Assembly (NCBI GenBank): GCA_047631555.1
Contig: JBLHZY010000001.1
Coordinates: 62,001 to 126,000 of the forward strand
Source of the DNA: JBLHZY01 sp047631555
Lineage (GTDB): Bacteria > Pseudomonadota > Alphaproteobacteria > Rhodobacterales > Rhodobacteraceae
Direction of reading: 5' to 3'
DNA: 64,000 nt
Below are positions 15,192 through 23,720 of this stretch, piece by piece. The notes beneath the pieces were generated by a model. It ran no database searches and had not been told where the DNA came from. It was given only the letters and a program-made list of their open reading frames with translations. Each line of letters starts with the position of its first letter. Within the stretch, counting starts at the first letter, position 1. The translations under genes were made by a program, and so were the position numbers.

Positions 15192-15782
15192 ATGCACGGT
15201 TTGATCAACCGTTCGATTCAATGTTTTGTACGCGATACCTACGGCCAAGAGGCATGGGTGCAGATCGCTCTAGACGCACGGATCGGGCATGAAAACTTTG
15301 AGGCGATGCTTGTCTATGAAGACGAGCAAACCTTCGCCATTTTGGATGCGGCCTGCGCTGTCTTGGATAAACCTGCCGAGACTTTGCTTGAGGATGTCGG
15401 CACATACCTTGTTTCTCACCCCAGTTTTAGCGCTCTGCGCCGCCTGCTCCGGTTTGGCGGCGAGAGCTTTGTTGATTTTCTATTTTCGTTGGATGATCTG
15501 CGCGATCGCTCCCGCCTTGCGGTGCCAGATCTCGATCTCCCGTTTATCGAATTGCGCGAGGTGACCACCTCGTCGTTCACGGTTGTATGTGGGCAGCAAA
15601 TTCAAGGGTTTAGTTTTGTAGTGATGGGGATTTTGCGTGCAATGGCAGATGATTACGGCGCATTGGTTTTTCTTGAACATCTGGGCGCGCAATCGGGCGC
15701 GGATCATTTGGGAGTGAGCTTGCTTGAGGCAGCATTTGCCGAGGGGCGCAGCTTTGATTTGGCGGGCGAGGTGCACGTATGA
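15192..15782 (+). CDS. H-NOX (HNOB) domain protein lacking the heme-ligand and YxSxR residues
   Basis: The 196-residue protein is a full-length H-NOX fold. It has the MHGLI start, the FGGESFVDFLFSLDDL segment, V-P-D-L after it, and VVMGILRAMADDYG near the C-terminus. Aligned with soluble guanylate cyclase beta-1 (L-D-A-L-H105-D), the proximal heme histidine position is R104 (L-D-D-L-R-D). The YxSxR heme-propionate motif is replaced by residues around 132-136 (V-C-G-Q-Q). Heme binding as in known H-NOX proteins is therefore unlikely. The stop overlaps the start of a GGDEF gene (ATGA), so the two are co-translated partners. An AGGGGAAAG ribosome binding site precedes the start. Confidence 0.82.
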   Translation: MHGLINRSIQCFVRDTYGQEAWVQIALDARIGHENFEAMLVYEDEQTFAILDAACAVLDKPAETLLEDVGTYLVSHPSFSALRRLLRFGGESFVDFLFSLDDLRDRSRLAVPDLDLPFIELREVTTSSFTVVCGQQIQGFSFVVMGILRAMADDYGALVFLEHLGAQSGADHLGVSLLEAAFAEGRSFDLAGEVHV

Positions 15783-16807
15783 ATGCATTAACGCCAGAAA
15801 GAAGCCTTCTGGGCGCCGCCACGCTGGATCGTTTGATGCCGATGCATTTGGTGATTGATGTTGATGGGCGCATTCAACGGGCTGGACCGACGCTTTTGAA
15901 GCTGCAACCAGACAATGTTTTGATTGGCCGGGCTTTTTTTGACGCGTTTAGTGTGACCAAGCCGCGCAATATTGGCGATTTCGCTGCCTTGCAGGCCTAT
16001 ACCGGAACGCGCGTTCAGCTCAGCTTTAGGGATCGATCAGGCGCAGAACTCAAAGGCGTCATCATGCCAATGGCGGGCGGCAAAGAGCTGATCCTAAATC
16101 TTTCCTTTGGGATTTCGGTATTTGAAGCCGTACGAGAATATAAACTCACAGCGGGGGATTTCGCGCCCACGGATCTGACGATCGAGATGCTCTATCTGGT
16201 CGAGGCCAAAACTGCCGTGCTTGAAGAATTCCGCGAGCTAAATCAGCGCTTGCAAGGCGCCAAAATTGCCGCCGAAGAGCAAGCCTTTACCGATACGCTG
16301 ACGGGCTTGAAAAATCGCCGCGCCATGGATCACGTGCTTTCGCGCTTGGTCACAGCGGGAACGGGCTTCTCGCTTATGCATCTCGATCTCGATTTCTTTA
16401 AAGATGTGAATGATACGCTTGGCCATGCGGCGGGCGATCATGTTTTGCAGGCCGTGGCGCGCGTTTTGGTTGATGAGACCCGCGCAGAAGACACTGTCGC
16501 GCGGGTTGGCGGCGATGAATTCGTTTTGATTATCAACCGGATGACGGATGAAAGCCGCCTTGTTTCGACCGCGCGGCGCATAATTTCCAAACTTGAAATC
16601 CCGATCTCGTTCAATGGAGCGCCCTGCAAAATTTCGGGCTCCATCGGGATCACCACAACGGATTCCTATGATGTGCTCGATCTGGATCGCATGCTCGCGG
16701 ATGCAGATACGGCGCTTTATGCCTCAAAACACAAAGGCCGCGCCTGCCATACGGTCTTTGATCCCAACGTCCATGCGCGCCTTGCCGCGACAAGTGCAAC
16801 AGGCTGA
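15779..16807 (+). CDS. HNOBA/PAS-coiled coil-GGDEF diguanylate cyclase, partner of the H-NOX-like protein
   Basis: The 342-residue protein has an H-NOX-associated PAS-like domain (about 15-125; MPMHLVIDVDGRIQRAG resembles the sGC HNOBA start). A signalling helix/coiled coil follows (about 132-168), then a GGDEF domain (169-330). The active motif is G-G-D-E-F at 244-248, and the I-site R235-x-x-D238 is present. The domain order matches soluble guanylate cyclase with GGDEF in place of the cyclase. It should make c-di-GMP under control of the upstream protein, with which it overlaps by four bases. Confidence 0.86.
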   Translation: MNALTPERSLLGAATLDRLMPMHLVIDVDGRIQRAGPTLLKLQPDNVLIGRAFFDAFSVTKPRNIGDFAALQAYTGTRVQLSFRDRSGAELKGVIMPMAGGKELILNLSFGISVFEAVREYKLTAGDFAPTDLTIEMLYLVEAKTAVLEEFRELNQRLQGAKIAAEEQAFTDTLTGLKNRRAMDHVLSRLVTAGTGFSLMHLDLDFFKDVNDTLGHAAGDHVLQAVARVLVDETRAEDTVARVGGDEFVLIINRMTDESRLVSTARRIISKLEIPISFNGAPCKISGSIGITTTDSYDVLDLDRMLADADTALYASKHKGRACHTVFDPNVHARLAATSATG

Positions 16808-17003
16808 GAACGGCAGAGCGATTTGGATGAGTATTTTGTTTACGCCAAAGCGGGGCGTTGAACCCCGCGCAATATTGAGGCCGCGCATCAAAGGCTGACT
16901 GTGGCATCTTCGCCATAGAAGGCCCGTTTGTTTTCAACGGGCTATACCCATGCGCTCGGGTTTGGCATAACCGCCTCCTTGGGGGCATAGTTTGGGGATA
17001 ATC
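16808..17003. other. Intergenic region with two hairpins
   Basis: GCGGGG-N7-CCCCGC at 16850-16868 and GCCCGTT-N7-AACGGGC at 16922-16942 are perfect inverted repeats. Neither is followed by a clear T-run. They may end the cyclase transcript or lie in the leader of the LpxR-like gene. Confidence 0.4.
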
Positions 17004-17954
17004 ATGGGGTTTAGCCTCTTTTCCGCGATCCGTGCATTGACGCTGCCGATCCTAACAATTGCGGTTCTTTCGCAGCCGTTCGCCGCCAGCGCCGAGATGG
17101 GCGGGCGCGAGCGCATTGGCGCAGGCCGCTTGTTTTCCAACGATGCCTTTGGCGATAGCAAGGATCGCTGGCGATCTGGGGCCTATTCGCTAAGCCATGT
17201 GCGCGGCTACGAATGGGATGGCCAGCGCCCCGAAAGCTTTGGCGACGTTGTCGAATATCGCTTTCGCTCCGAAATCATTGCGCCAGCCGACATAGCGACG
17301 CCTGCGCCGCCACCCGCCGATCGGCCCTATCTCGGCGCGCTGACCTTTGGCGTTCATAGCCATTGGCGCAACGGCGCGACGGAATTTAGCGGCGGTGCCG
17401 AGCTGATCGTTACGGGCCCGCAAACCGGCGTGTCGCGGTTCCAAACGGCGGCTCACAAGGCTTTTGGCTTGCCCGTGCCCGGCGATCTTAGCGGGCAAAT
17501 CCCCAACGGCGTCCATCCCAACCTGGTGCTGGAAGCCGGACAAATGATGCAGGTCGCTCCGCATTTTACCCTGCGCCCCTTTGTTGAAATGAAGGCTGGC
17601 CCTGAGGTTCTTGCGCGGGTTGGCGGCGATCTGATTGTTGGCGGCGCTGTGCAGGGCCAATTGATGCTGCGCGATGCCACCACCGGCCAGCTGTATCAGG
17701 GCACCCGCAAGGATCCCAACCGCGGCTTTAGCTTTGTTCTTGGGGGGGATGTTGCCCATGTGGCACAATCCAAATGGCTGCCCAAAAGCACCGGTCTCAA
17801 GCTGACCGATATGCGCACGCGCCTGCGCACAGGCGTTCATTATCAGGGGAAAAAGTCCGCAGGCTTCCTTGGGCTAAGCTATCTTGGCCCCGAATTTCAA
17901 GGCCAACCAAGCGGGCAGGTCGTTGGCTCGCTGCGCCTGCGCCTGCGCTTTTAA
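17004..17954 (+). CDS. LpxR-like outer-membrane lipid A deacylase family protein
   Basis: The 316-residue protein has a signal peptide (about 1-30, ending A-S-A) and alternating amphipathic strands ending in a C-terminal aromatic residue (LRLRLRF), as in an outer-membrane barrel. The N-D pair in LFSNDAFGDSKDRW and the TGPQTG...Q-T-A-A-H-K segment fit LpxR, which removes the 3'-acyloxyacyl chain of lipid A. The glutamate usually found just after that histidine is not evident, so activity is uncertain. ATG at 17004 is chosen; an in-frame TTG lies four codons upstream. Confidence 0.68.
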   Translation: MGFSLFSAIRALTLPILTIAVLSQPFAASAEMGGRERIGAGRLFSNDAFGDSKDRWRSGAYSLSHVRGYEWDGQRPESFGDVVEYRFRSEIIAPADIATPAPPPADRPYLGALTFGVHSHWRNGATEFSGGAELIVTGPQTGVSRFQTAAHKAFGLPVPGDLSGQIPNGVHPNLVLEAGQMMQVAPHFTLRPFVEMKAGPEVLARVGGDLIVGGAVQGQLMLRDATTGQLYQGTRKDPNRGFSFVLGGDVAHVAQSKWLPKSTGLKLTDMRTRLRTGVHYQGKKSAGFLGLSYLGPEFQGQPSGQVVGSLRLRLRF

Positions 17955-18050
17955 CTTTTTGCGAATCACTCTCTTAACAGGATGAAGAACGCGTGCTAAA
18001 CTGCCGTTAATAAAAAAGACTATAAAAGACTATTAGGCAGGCATACAGGC

Positions 18051-19115
18051 ATGAAAACGGGCTCAAAAGGCACGTTTGTTATCTCCTGGTCGCAGAGTGA
18101 ACTGGATGGGATGCGCAATGCACCCGTCTCAGGATTGTCCGTTGGCGCCGCTTGGCGCTGGACGGGCGAGGCGATCAGTGTGGACGGCACACGTGAGGTT
18201 CTGGTTCTTGAAAATGCACTCGGGGCGGAAGAATTGCGCGCCCGAGCTGCGCGTAATGTGAAACGGATGTTGGGTGAGGCGCTGGAAAAGGCGCCCGAGG
18301 TTGCGCTCGATATCGCGCAGGATCGCCTCTTTGATGGCGCGTTTGACGTGACCGATGGGCACGCGCTCTTTACCGTCACGATCATCGATTTGCCGCAAAT
18401 CAACACCCCATTGCTCATGTTTATCGGGGCGATCCCGCCCAAAGATGCTGATCTGTGGATCGTGGCCCATCAAAGCGGGGTGATCAATCGCGACCTTGGC
18501 GAGGAAGATCCCAGTGGCGTGATTTGCTTTACGCCGGGGACACGGATTGCAACGCCTGATGGCCCGCGCCTTGTCGAGGATCTCGGGCAGGGCGACAAAA
18601 TCCTGACCAAGGACAATGGCCCCCAAGAACTGACGTGGATCGGCTCGCGCCATCTTTCCGGAGCGCGGCTCTACGCGCTTCCTGCGATGCGCCCGATCCG
18701 GCTGCGCGCGTCGGCCCTTGGGATCGATGTGCCCGACGGCGATCTGATTGTTTCGCCTCAGCACCGCATGGTCGTGCGCGGCGCCTTTGCCCAAGAGCTG
18801 TTTAACACCGATGAAGTGCTGATTTCGGCCGCTGATTTGGTCAATGATCACTCGATCCTTGTGGATCACACGCTGCGGGATGTGACCTATATTCACCTCA
18901 TGCTCGAGGCGCATCAGATCGTTTTTGCCAATGGGGTTGAGACCGAAAGCTTTCATCCTTTGGGCGCAGAAATGAGCATGCTTGGGGCAGATCAGCGCAA
19001 CCGTTTGCGCGATGCTTTCCCGCAGATTGAGCACTCCCCAGATGCCTACGGCGCCTTTGCGCGGCGTGCGCTTTCGGGGGCCGAAGCCGCAATCATGCGC
19101 CACGCATTGGCCTAA
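18051..19115 (+). CDS. Hint (Hedgehog/intein) domain protein
   Basis: The 354-residue protein has a Hint domain starting at C159 (C-F-T-P-G-T-R-I-A-T), with a later S-P-Q-H-R block at 235-239. A C-terminal FANGVETESFHPLG stretch closes the fold. The N-terminal 150 residues show no recognised domain. Such Hint_2 proteins are frequent in Rhodobacteraceae. Self-cleavage is possible, but no C-terminal Asn-nucleophile splice junction is apparent and the function is unknown. Confidence 0.85.
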   Translation: MKTGSKGTFVISWSQSELDGMRNAPVSGLSVGAAWRWTGEAISVDGTREVLVLENALGAEELRARAARNVKRMLGEALEKAPEVALDIAQDRLFDGAFDVTDGHALFTVTIIDLPQINTPLLMFIGAIPPKDADLWIVAHQSGVINRDLGEEDPSGVICFTPGTRIATPDGPRLVEDLGQGDKILTKDNGPQELTWIGSRHLSGARLYALPAMRPIRLRASALGIDVPDGDLIVSPQHRMVVRGAFAQELFNTDEVLISAADLVNDHSILVDHTLRDVTYIHLMLEAHQIVFANGVETESFHPLGAEMSMLGADQRNRLRDAFPQIEHSPDAYGAFARRALSGAEAAIMRHALA

Positions 19116-19149
19116 TCGCGCGATTTGCCAACCATTTGCGCGGCATCGC

Positions 19150-19177
19150 TTGACTCCAAGCCCGCACCCTATATAAG
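19150..19177 (+). promoter_or_regulatory. Sigma-70-type promoter of rpsD
   Basis: TTGACT (19150-19155) and TATAAG (19172-19177) are separated by 16 bp. The position is 130 bp upstream of the rpsD start codon. Transcription would begin near 19184, immediately before the hairpin at 19186. Confidence 0.6.
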
Positions 19178-19185
19178 CCCGCCAT

Positions 19186-19222
19186 CCCGACCCCTGAAAA
19201 GAGGTCGGGGTTGCTATTTTTT
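19186..19222 (+). terminator. Terminator-like hairpin in the rpsD leader
   Basis: CCCGACC (19186-19192) and GGTCGGG (19203-19209) form a perfect 7-bp stem with a 10-nt loop, followed by GTTGCTATTTTTT. It may end the Hint-domain transcript (stop at 19115). Because the putative rpsD promoter lies upstream, it could instead act as an attenuator. Confidence 0.6.
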
Positions 19223-19277
19223 GGTGTTGGTGGCTCCCGCAAGGGATTGCCTGTCGCCCTTCGGGGAAAGGACAGCA

Positions 19278-19297
19278 CCTTTCTGAAACAAGAAAGG
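19278..19297 (+). promoter_or_regulatory. Hairpin sequestering the rpsD ribosome binding site
   Basis: CCTTTCT (19278-19284) pairs with AGAAAGG (19291-19297) around a 6-nt loop. The 3' arm contains most of the AAAGGA ribosome binding site used by the GTG start at 19307. This suits translational feedback by S4, known from other bacteria though with a different RNA structure. Confidence 0.5.
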
Positions 19298-19306
19298 ATC
19301 CAGATC

Positions 19307-19927
19307 GTGACCAAACGCACGTCTGCCAAGTACAAAATTGACCGCCGCATGGGCGAAAACATTTGGGGCCGCCCCAAATCGCCAGTAAATCGCCGCGAAT
19401 ATGGCCCCGGCCAGCACGGTCAGCGCCGCAAGGGCAAACTGTCCGATTTCGGTCTTCAGCTGCGCGCCAAGCAAAAGCTTAAAGGCTACTACGGCGACCT
19501 GACGGAAAAGCAATTCCGCCGCATCTTTACCGAAGCTGAGCGCGTAAAAGGCGATACAGGCGAAAACCTGATCGGTCTTCTCGAGCGCCGCATCGATGCT
19601 GTTGTTTACCGCGCGAAATTCGTAGCGACCGTTTTTGCGGCACGCCAATTCGTCAACCACGGCCACGTAACCGTGAACGGCAAACGCGTGAACATCCCTT
19701 CATACCGCGTCTCTGAAGGCGACGTTATCGAAGTGCGTGATCGCTCCAAGCAGATCGCCGTTGTGATCGAGGCCACTCAGCTTGCTGAGCGCGATGTGCC
19801 TGATTACATCGATGCGGATCACTCCAAAATGAAAGCGACGTTTGTTCGCACTCCGGGCCTTGGCGATGTGCCATATCCTGTTGTGATGGAACCAAACCTC
19901 GTGATCGAATATTACGCTCAGAACTAA
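19307..19927 (+). CDS. rpsD: 30S ribosomal protein S4
   Basis: The 206-residue protein matches S4 throughout. It has the basic N-terminal part (TKRTSAKYKIDRRMGENIWG) and the S4 RNA-binding domain (about 93-156, RRIDAVVYRAKFVATVFAAR then QFVNHGHVTVNGKRVNIPS). It nucleates 16S rRNA 5'-domain assembly. The start is GTG at 19307, placed by AAAGGA eight bases upstream; in-frame codons further upstream lie in the structured leader. It is monocistronic, as usual in alphaproteobacteria. Confidence 0.97.
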   Translation: MTKRTSAKYKIDRRMGENIWGRPKSPVNRREYGPGQHGQRRKGKLSDFGLQLRAKQKLKGYYGDLTEKQFRRIFTEAERVKGDTGENLIGLLERRIDAVVYRAKFVATVFAARQFVNHGHVTVNGKRVNIPSYRVSEGDVIEVRDRSKQIAVVIEATQLAERDVPDYIDADHSKMKATFVRTPGLGDVPYPVVMEPNLVIEYYAQN

Positions 19928-19950
19928 TCTGAGCCGAGATTTCGAATTGA

Positions 19951-19978
19951 AAGGCCGTGCCCCAGGGTGCGGCCTTTT
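19951..19978 (+). terminator. Rho-independent terminator of rpsD
   Basis: AAGGCCGT (19951-19958) pairs with GCGGCCTT (19969-19976), and two C-G pairs extend the stem inside. It runs into TTTT and starts 23 bp past the stop codon. Confidence 0.75.
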
Positions 19979-20110
19979 GCTATGAAAGCCCTGTTTTTCT
20001 TGGCGCGCGGATAAATCCTATTGGAATGACCGGCTCATCCGCATAAGAACGATGGGCGCAAAATTTCGCGCCTCTCTAATACTGTCTGCGCCAAGGTTAA
20101 AAGGACGATC

Positions 20111-21535
20111 ATGAGCAAAACGCATCCGATTTACGCCCGCATCAACGGCCCCATTATCCTGATCGGTTTTGGTTCAATCGGGCGCGGCACATTGCCCTTG
20201 ATCGAGCGTCATTTCGAGTTTGATCGCGAGAAGCTGGTGATCATCGAGCCAAATGAAGCGCTATGTGAAGAGATCAAAGCCCGCGGTATTCGCCATATCA
20301 AAGAGGCGCTGACGCCGGATAATTACCGCGCCGTTTTGGGCGATCTGTTTGAGCCGGGCGCAGGCTTTGTCGTCAATCTTTCGGTCGATACCTCTTCGCT
20401 CGATCTGATGAAGTTCTGCCGCGAAAACGGCGTGCTTTATATCGATACCGTGGTCGAGCCATGGGCGGGCTTTTACTTTGATACCGAAGACAATGCCGCG
20501 CGCACCAATTATGCGCTGCGCGAAACGGTGCGGCGCGAAAAGGCCGCCAATCCGGGCGGGACAACGGCCGTTTCCTGCTGCGGGGCCAATCCGGGCATGG
20601 TCAGCTGGTTTGTCAAAGAGGCGCTGCTGACGTTGGCAAAAGACACAGGTCAAGCGAGCGAAGCGCCAACAAGCCGGAGCGGCTGGGCCAAGCTGATGCA
20701 ATCGCTCGGCGTCCAAGGCGTTCATATCGCTGAGCGCGATACCCAAACCCGCCAAGAACAGCGCCAACCGGGGCATTTTGTGAACACTTGGTCGGTTGAG
20801 GGCTTCATCGCCGAAGGGTTTCAGCCCGCCGAGCTTGGCTGGGGCACCCATGAGCCATGGTTCCCGCCCAATGCGCATAAACAAGCCAAGGGCTGCCAAT
20901 CCGCGATCTGGCTCGAACAGCCCGGTGCCAACACCCGCGTGCGCACATGGTGCCCAACGATGGGCGCGCAATTCGGCTTTCTGGTCACCCATAACGAGGC
21001 GGTTTCGATCTCGGATTACTACACAGTGGGCGATCCATCCGCGCCCGAATATCGCCCGACCTGCCATTATGCCTATCACCCCTGCGATGATGCGGTACTT
21101 TCGCTGCACGAGATGTTCGGCTCTAACACGATCCAAGACGTGCATCACATCATGGACGTAAACGAGATCGATCCTGGCGGCGTCGATGAGCTTGGCGTTT
21201 TGCTCTATGGCCATGAAAAGAATGCGCTTTGGTTCGGCTCGCGCCTCTCCAACGACGAGGCCAAGACCCTTGCGCCCGATCAAAATGCCACCGGCCTTCA
21301 AGTCACCTCTGCGGTGCTTGCGGGCATGGTCTGGGCGCTCGAAAATCCCCAAGCGGGCATCGTTGAAACCGACGAGATGGATCACGCGCGCTGCTTGGAC
21401 GTACAGCGCCCCTATCTTGGCCCGGTCGAGGCGCATTATACCGATTGGACCCCGCTGACCGATCGCCAAACGGCCTTTCCCGAAGCGACCATTGAGGATC
21501 ATCCTTGGGCGTTTCGCAACGTGCTTGAGGGCTAG
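20111..21535 (+). CDS. hss: Homospermidine synthase
   Basis: The 474-residue NAD-dependent enzyme makes sym-homospermidine from putrescine, the main triamine of many alphaproteobacteria. The N-terminal Rossmann motif G-F-G-S-I-G-R-G is at about 19-26. The conserved stretches VEPWAGFY, CCGANPGMVSWF, TWSVEGFIAEG and the HHIMDVNEI region are all seen. Length agrees with bacterial Hss. The gene stands alone between rpsD and hisC with about 180 bp on each side. Confidence 0.95.
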   Translation: MSKTHPIYARINGPIILIGFGSIGRGTLPLIERHFEFDREKLVIIEPNEALCEEIKARGIRHIKEALTPDNYRAVLGDLFEPGAGFVVNLSVDTSSLDLMKFCRENGVLYIDTVVEPWAGFYFDTEDNAARTNYALRETVRREKAANPGGTTAVSCCGANPGMVSWFVKEALLTLAKDTGQASEAPTSRSGWAKLMQSLGVQGVHIAERDTQTRQEQRQPGHFVNTWSVEGFIAEGFQPAELGWGTHEPWFPPNAHKQAKGCQSAIWLEQPGANTRVRTWCPTMGAQFGFLVTHNEAVSISDYYTVGDPSAPEYRPTCHYAYHPCDDAVLSLHEMFGSNTIQDVHHIMDVNEIDPGGVDELGVLLYGHEKNALWFGSRLSNDEAKTLAPDQNATGLQVTSAVLAGMVWALENPQAGIVETDEMDHARCLDVQRPYLGPVEAHYTDWTPLTDRQTAFPEATIEDHPWAFRNVLEG

Positions 21536-21711
21536 GGAAGCGCCGCATTTCTAGGCATTTGCTGATATAACGCGCCCGGATTTCACCGCACAGGCGGGTA
21601 ATTTTGCCCCATTCATTCGCGCGCGCGGCCTGTGCGCGCCTGCGTTAATTGCGCACTGGCAAAGATCCGCTCGGCCCGTTAAAAAGGCGCGAACCTGAGT
21701 GAGTGAGCCTT

Positions 21712-22803
21712 ATGACGAGCAGCAGCATTATACCTCAACCCGGCATCATGGATATCGCGCTTTATCAAAGCGGCGCGAGCCAGATTGAAGGGCGGGCCGA
21801 AGTAATCAAACTCAGCTCAAATGAGAATCCTTTCGGCGCCTCTGAAAAGGCCAAAGACGCGGTCGCGCGCTCGGTCCATCAGCTGCACCGCTACCCCGGC
21901 ACCGATCACGCCGCCCTGCGCACCGCCATTGGCGAGGTGCATGACGTTGATCCGGAGCGGGTCATCTGCGGCACGGGCTCGGACGAGATCATCCACTTTT
22001 TGTGCCAAGCATACGCCGGCCCCGGCGATGAGGTGATCCATACCGAGCACGGCTTTTCGATGTATAAAATCTCGACTCTCGCGTCAGGGGCGACGCCGAT
22101 TTGCGTCCCCGAACACGAGCGGGTGGTGGATGTCGATCTGATCCTGCAGGCCTGCAATGAGAAAACCAAACTGGTGTTTATCGCCAACCCGGCCAACCCG
22201 ACGGGAACGATGATTGGCGGCAATGAAGTCGCGCGGCTTGCCGATGGGCTGCCCAAAGGCGCGATCCTCGTGCTTGACGGCGCCTATGCGGAATATGTCG
22301 AGGGCTATGACGGCGGAGCGCGGCTTGTTGAGGCGCGCGATAACGTTGTGATGACGCGCACCTTTTCCAAGCTGTACGGGCTTGGCGGCCTGCGCATCGG
22401 CTGGGGTTATGGCCCCAAAGAGATCATCGATGTGCTCAACCGTATTCGCGGCCCGTTCAATCTTTCGCAAGCTCAGCAAGCGGCCGCTGAAGCCGCCGTT
22501 CGCGACGTCGAATATGCCGAGAAATGCCGCACGGAAAATACCCGTATGCGCTCTTGGCTCGCCGAGGCATTGGCCGAAATGGGCATCCCGTCGGATACGT
22601 CCTGTGCCAATTTCATCCTCGCCCGTTTCCACGATCAAGCCGAGGCCGAGGCCTGCGATACCTTCCTCAAAGGCGAGGGCATCATTGTGCGCCGAGTGGG
22701 CGGCTATGGCCTGCCACATTGCCTGCGCATCACAGTCGGTGACGAGGCTTCTTGCCGCCGCGTCGCCCATACCATCGGCCAATTCAAAGGCATCGCTAAA
22801 TGA
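21712..22803 (+). CDS. hisC: Histidinol-phosphate aminotransferase
   Basis: The 363-residue PLP enzyme of fold type I has the SSNENPFG substrate-binding segment (35-42), GTGSDEII (87-94), N-P-A-N-P-T-G (159-165) and the PLP lysine K220 in T-F-S-K. HisC enzymes located beside tyrC often also transaminate aromatic amino acids. The start is ATG at 21712; a GTG at 21703 is possible. The stop overlaps the tyrC start (ATGA), so hisC, tyrC and the extensin-like gene form one operon. Confidence 0.93.
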   Translation: MTSSSIIPQPGIMDIALYQSGASQIEGRAEVIKLSSNENPFGASEKAKDAVARSVHQLHRYPGTDHAALRTAIGEVHDVDPERVICGTGSDEIIHFLCQAYAGPGDEVIHTEHGFSMYKISTLASGATPICVPEHERVVDVDLILQACNEKTKLVFIANPANPTGTMIGGNEVARLADGLPKGAILVLDGAYAEYVEGYDGGARLVEARDNVVMTRTFSKLYGLGGLRIGWGYGPKEIIDVLNRIRGPFNLSQAQQAAAEAAVRDVEYAEKCRTENTRMRSWLAEALAEMGIPSDTSCANFILARFHDQAEAEACDTFLKGEGIIVRRVGGYGLPHCLRITVGDEASCRRVAHTIGQFKGIAK

Positions 22804-23720
22804 GCGTGATCTACAAGCGCGTTGCCCTCATCGGGCTTGGCTTGATTGCGGGCTCCATGGCGCATGCGATGCGCCGCGCCGGCCTTGCAGGCGAAATCGT
22901 CGGAACGGCCCGCTCGGCTGAAACGCGCAAAATCGCCGCTGAAATTGGGCTTGTGGACCGCGTTGTTGAAACGGCGGCTGAGGCGGTTGAAGGCGCGGAT
23001 TTGGTCGTTCTGGCCGTGCCGGTTGGCGCGATGGAAAGCGTTGCGCGCGAGATTGCGCCGCATCTGGCACAGGGCGCCACCATAACAGATGTCGGCTCGG
23101 TCAAACGCGCGGTTATTGAGGCCGTTGCGCCACACCTTCCTGATAACGTTCACTTTATTCCCGCACACCCGCTCGCCGGGACAGAGCATTCCGGCCCGAA
23201 ATCGGGCTTTGCTGAGCTGTTTGATAACCGCTGGTGCTTGATTGTGCCCGCAGAGGGCACCGATGCGACCGCGCTGAAAAACCTGCGCGATTTCTGGGAA
23301 GGGCTTGGCTCAAATACCGATGTGATGGATGCCGATCACCACGATCTCGTGCTCGCTGTGACAAGCCATGCGCCGCACCTGATTGCCTATACGATGGTCG
23401 GCGTGGCCGATGATCTGCGCCGCGTGACCGATAGCGAAGTGATCAAATATTCCGCGGCGGGCTTTCGCGATTTTACCCGGATTGCCGCCTCTGATCCGAC
23501 CATGTGGCGCGATGTGTTCCTCAATAACAAAGAGGCGACGCTCGAAATTCTGGGCCGTTTCACCGAAGAGCTTTTCGCCCTTCAGCGCGCGATCCGTACC
23601 GGTGATGGCGCGCATCTGCATGATTATTTCACCCGCACCCGCGCGATCCGGCGCAGCATTATTGAAGCGGGCCAAGATACCGACGCGCCAGATTTTGGCC
23701 GCGGGTCCAAGAAGCCTTGA
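22800..23720 (+). CDS. tyrC: Prephenate/arogenate dehydrogenase family protein
   Basis: The 306-residue NAD(P)-dependent enzyme of tyrosine synthesis has the Rossmann motif G12-L-G14-L-I-A-G17 and A-V-P-V-G-A at about 77-82. The conserved FIPAHPLAGTEHSGP segment carries the active-site histidine, and HxxxAYTMVG follows. Its ATG overlaps the hisC stop, and its stop overlaps the TTG start of the next gene. The operon pairs dehydrogenase with aminotransferase for tyrosine formation. Confidence 0.93.
   Translation: MSVIYKRVALIGLGLIAGSMAHAMRRAGLAGEIVGTARSAETRKIAAEIGLVDRVVETAAEAVEGADLVVLAVPVGAMESVAREIAPHLAQGATITDVGSVKRAVIEAVAPHLPDNVHFIPAHPLAGTEHSGPKSGFAELFDNRWCLIVPAEGTDATALKNLRDFWEGLGSNTDVMDADHHDLVLAVTSHAPHLIAYTMVGVADDLRRVTDSEVIKYSAAGFRDFTRIAASDPTMWRDVFLNNKEATLEILGRFTEELFALQRAIRTGDGAHLHDYFTRTRAIRRSIIEAGQDTDAPDFGRGSKKP

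Noticed and set aside
20261..21502. 413-codon open frame on the minus strand inside hss
   Set aside because: It is an antisense shadow of homospermidine synthase; the predicted protein has no recognisable domain, and the plus-strand gene is clear.
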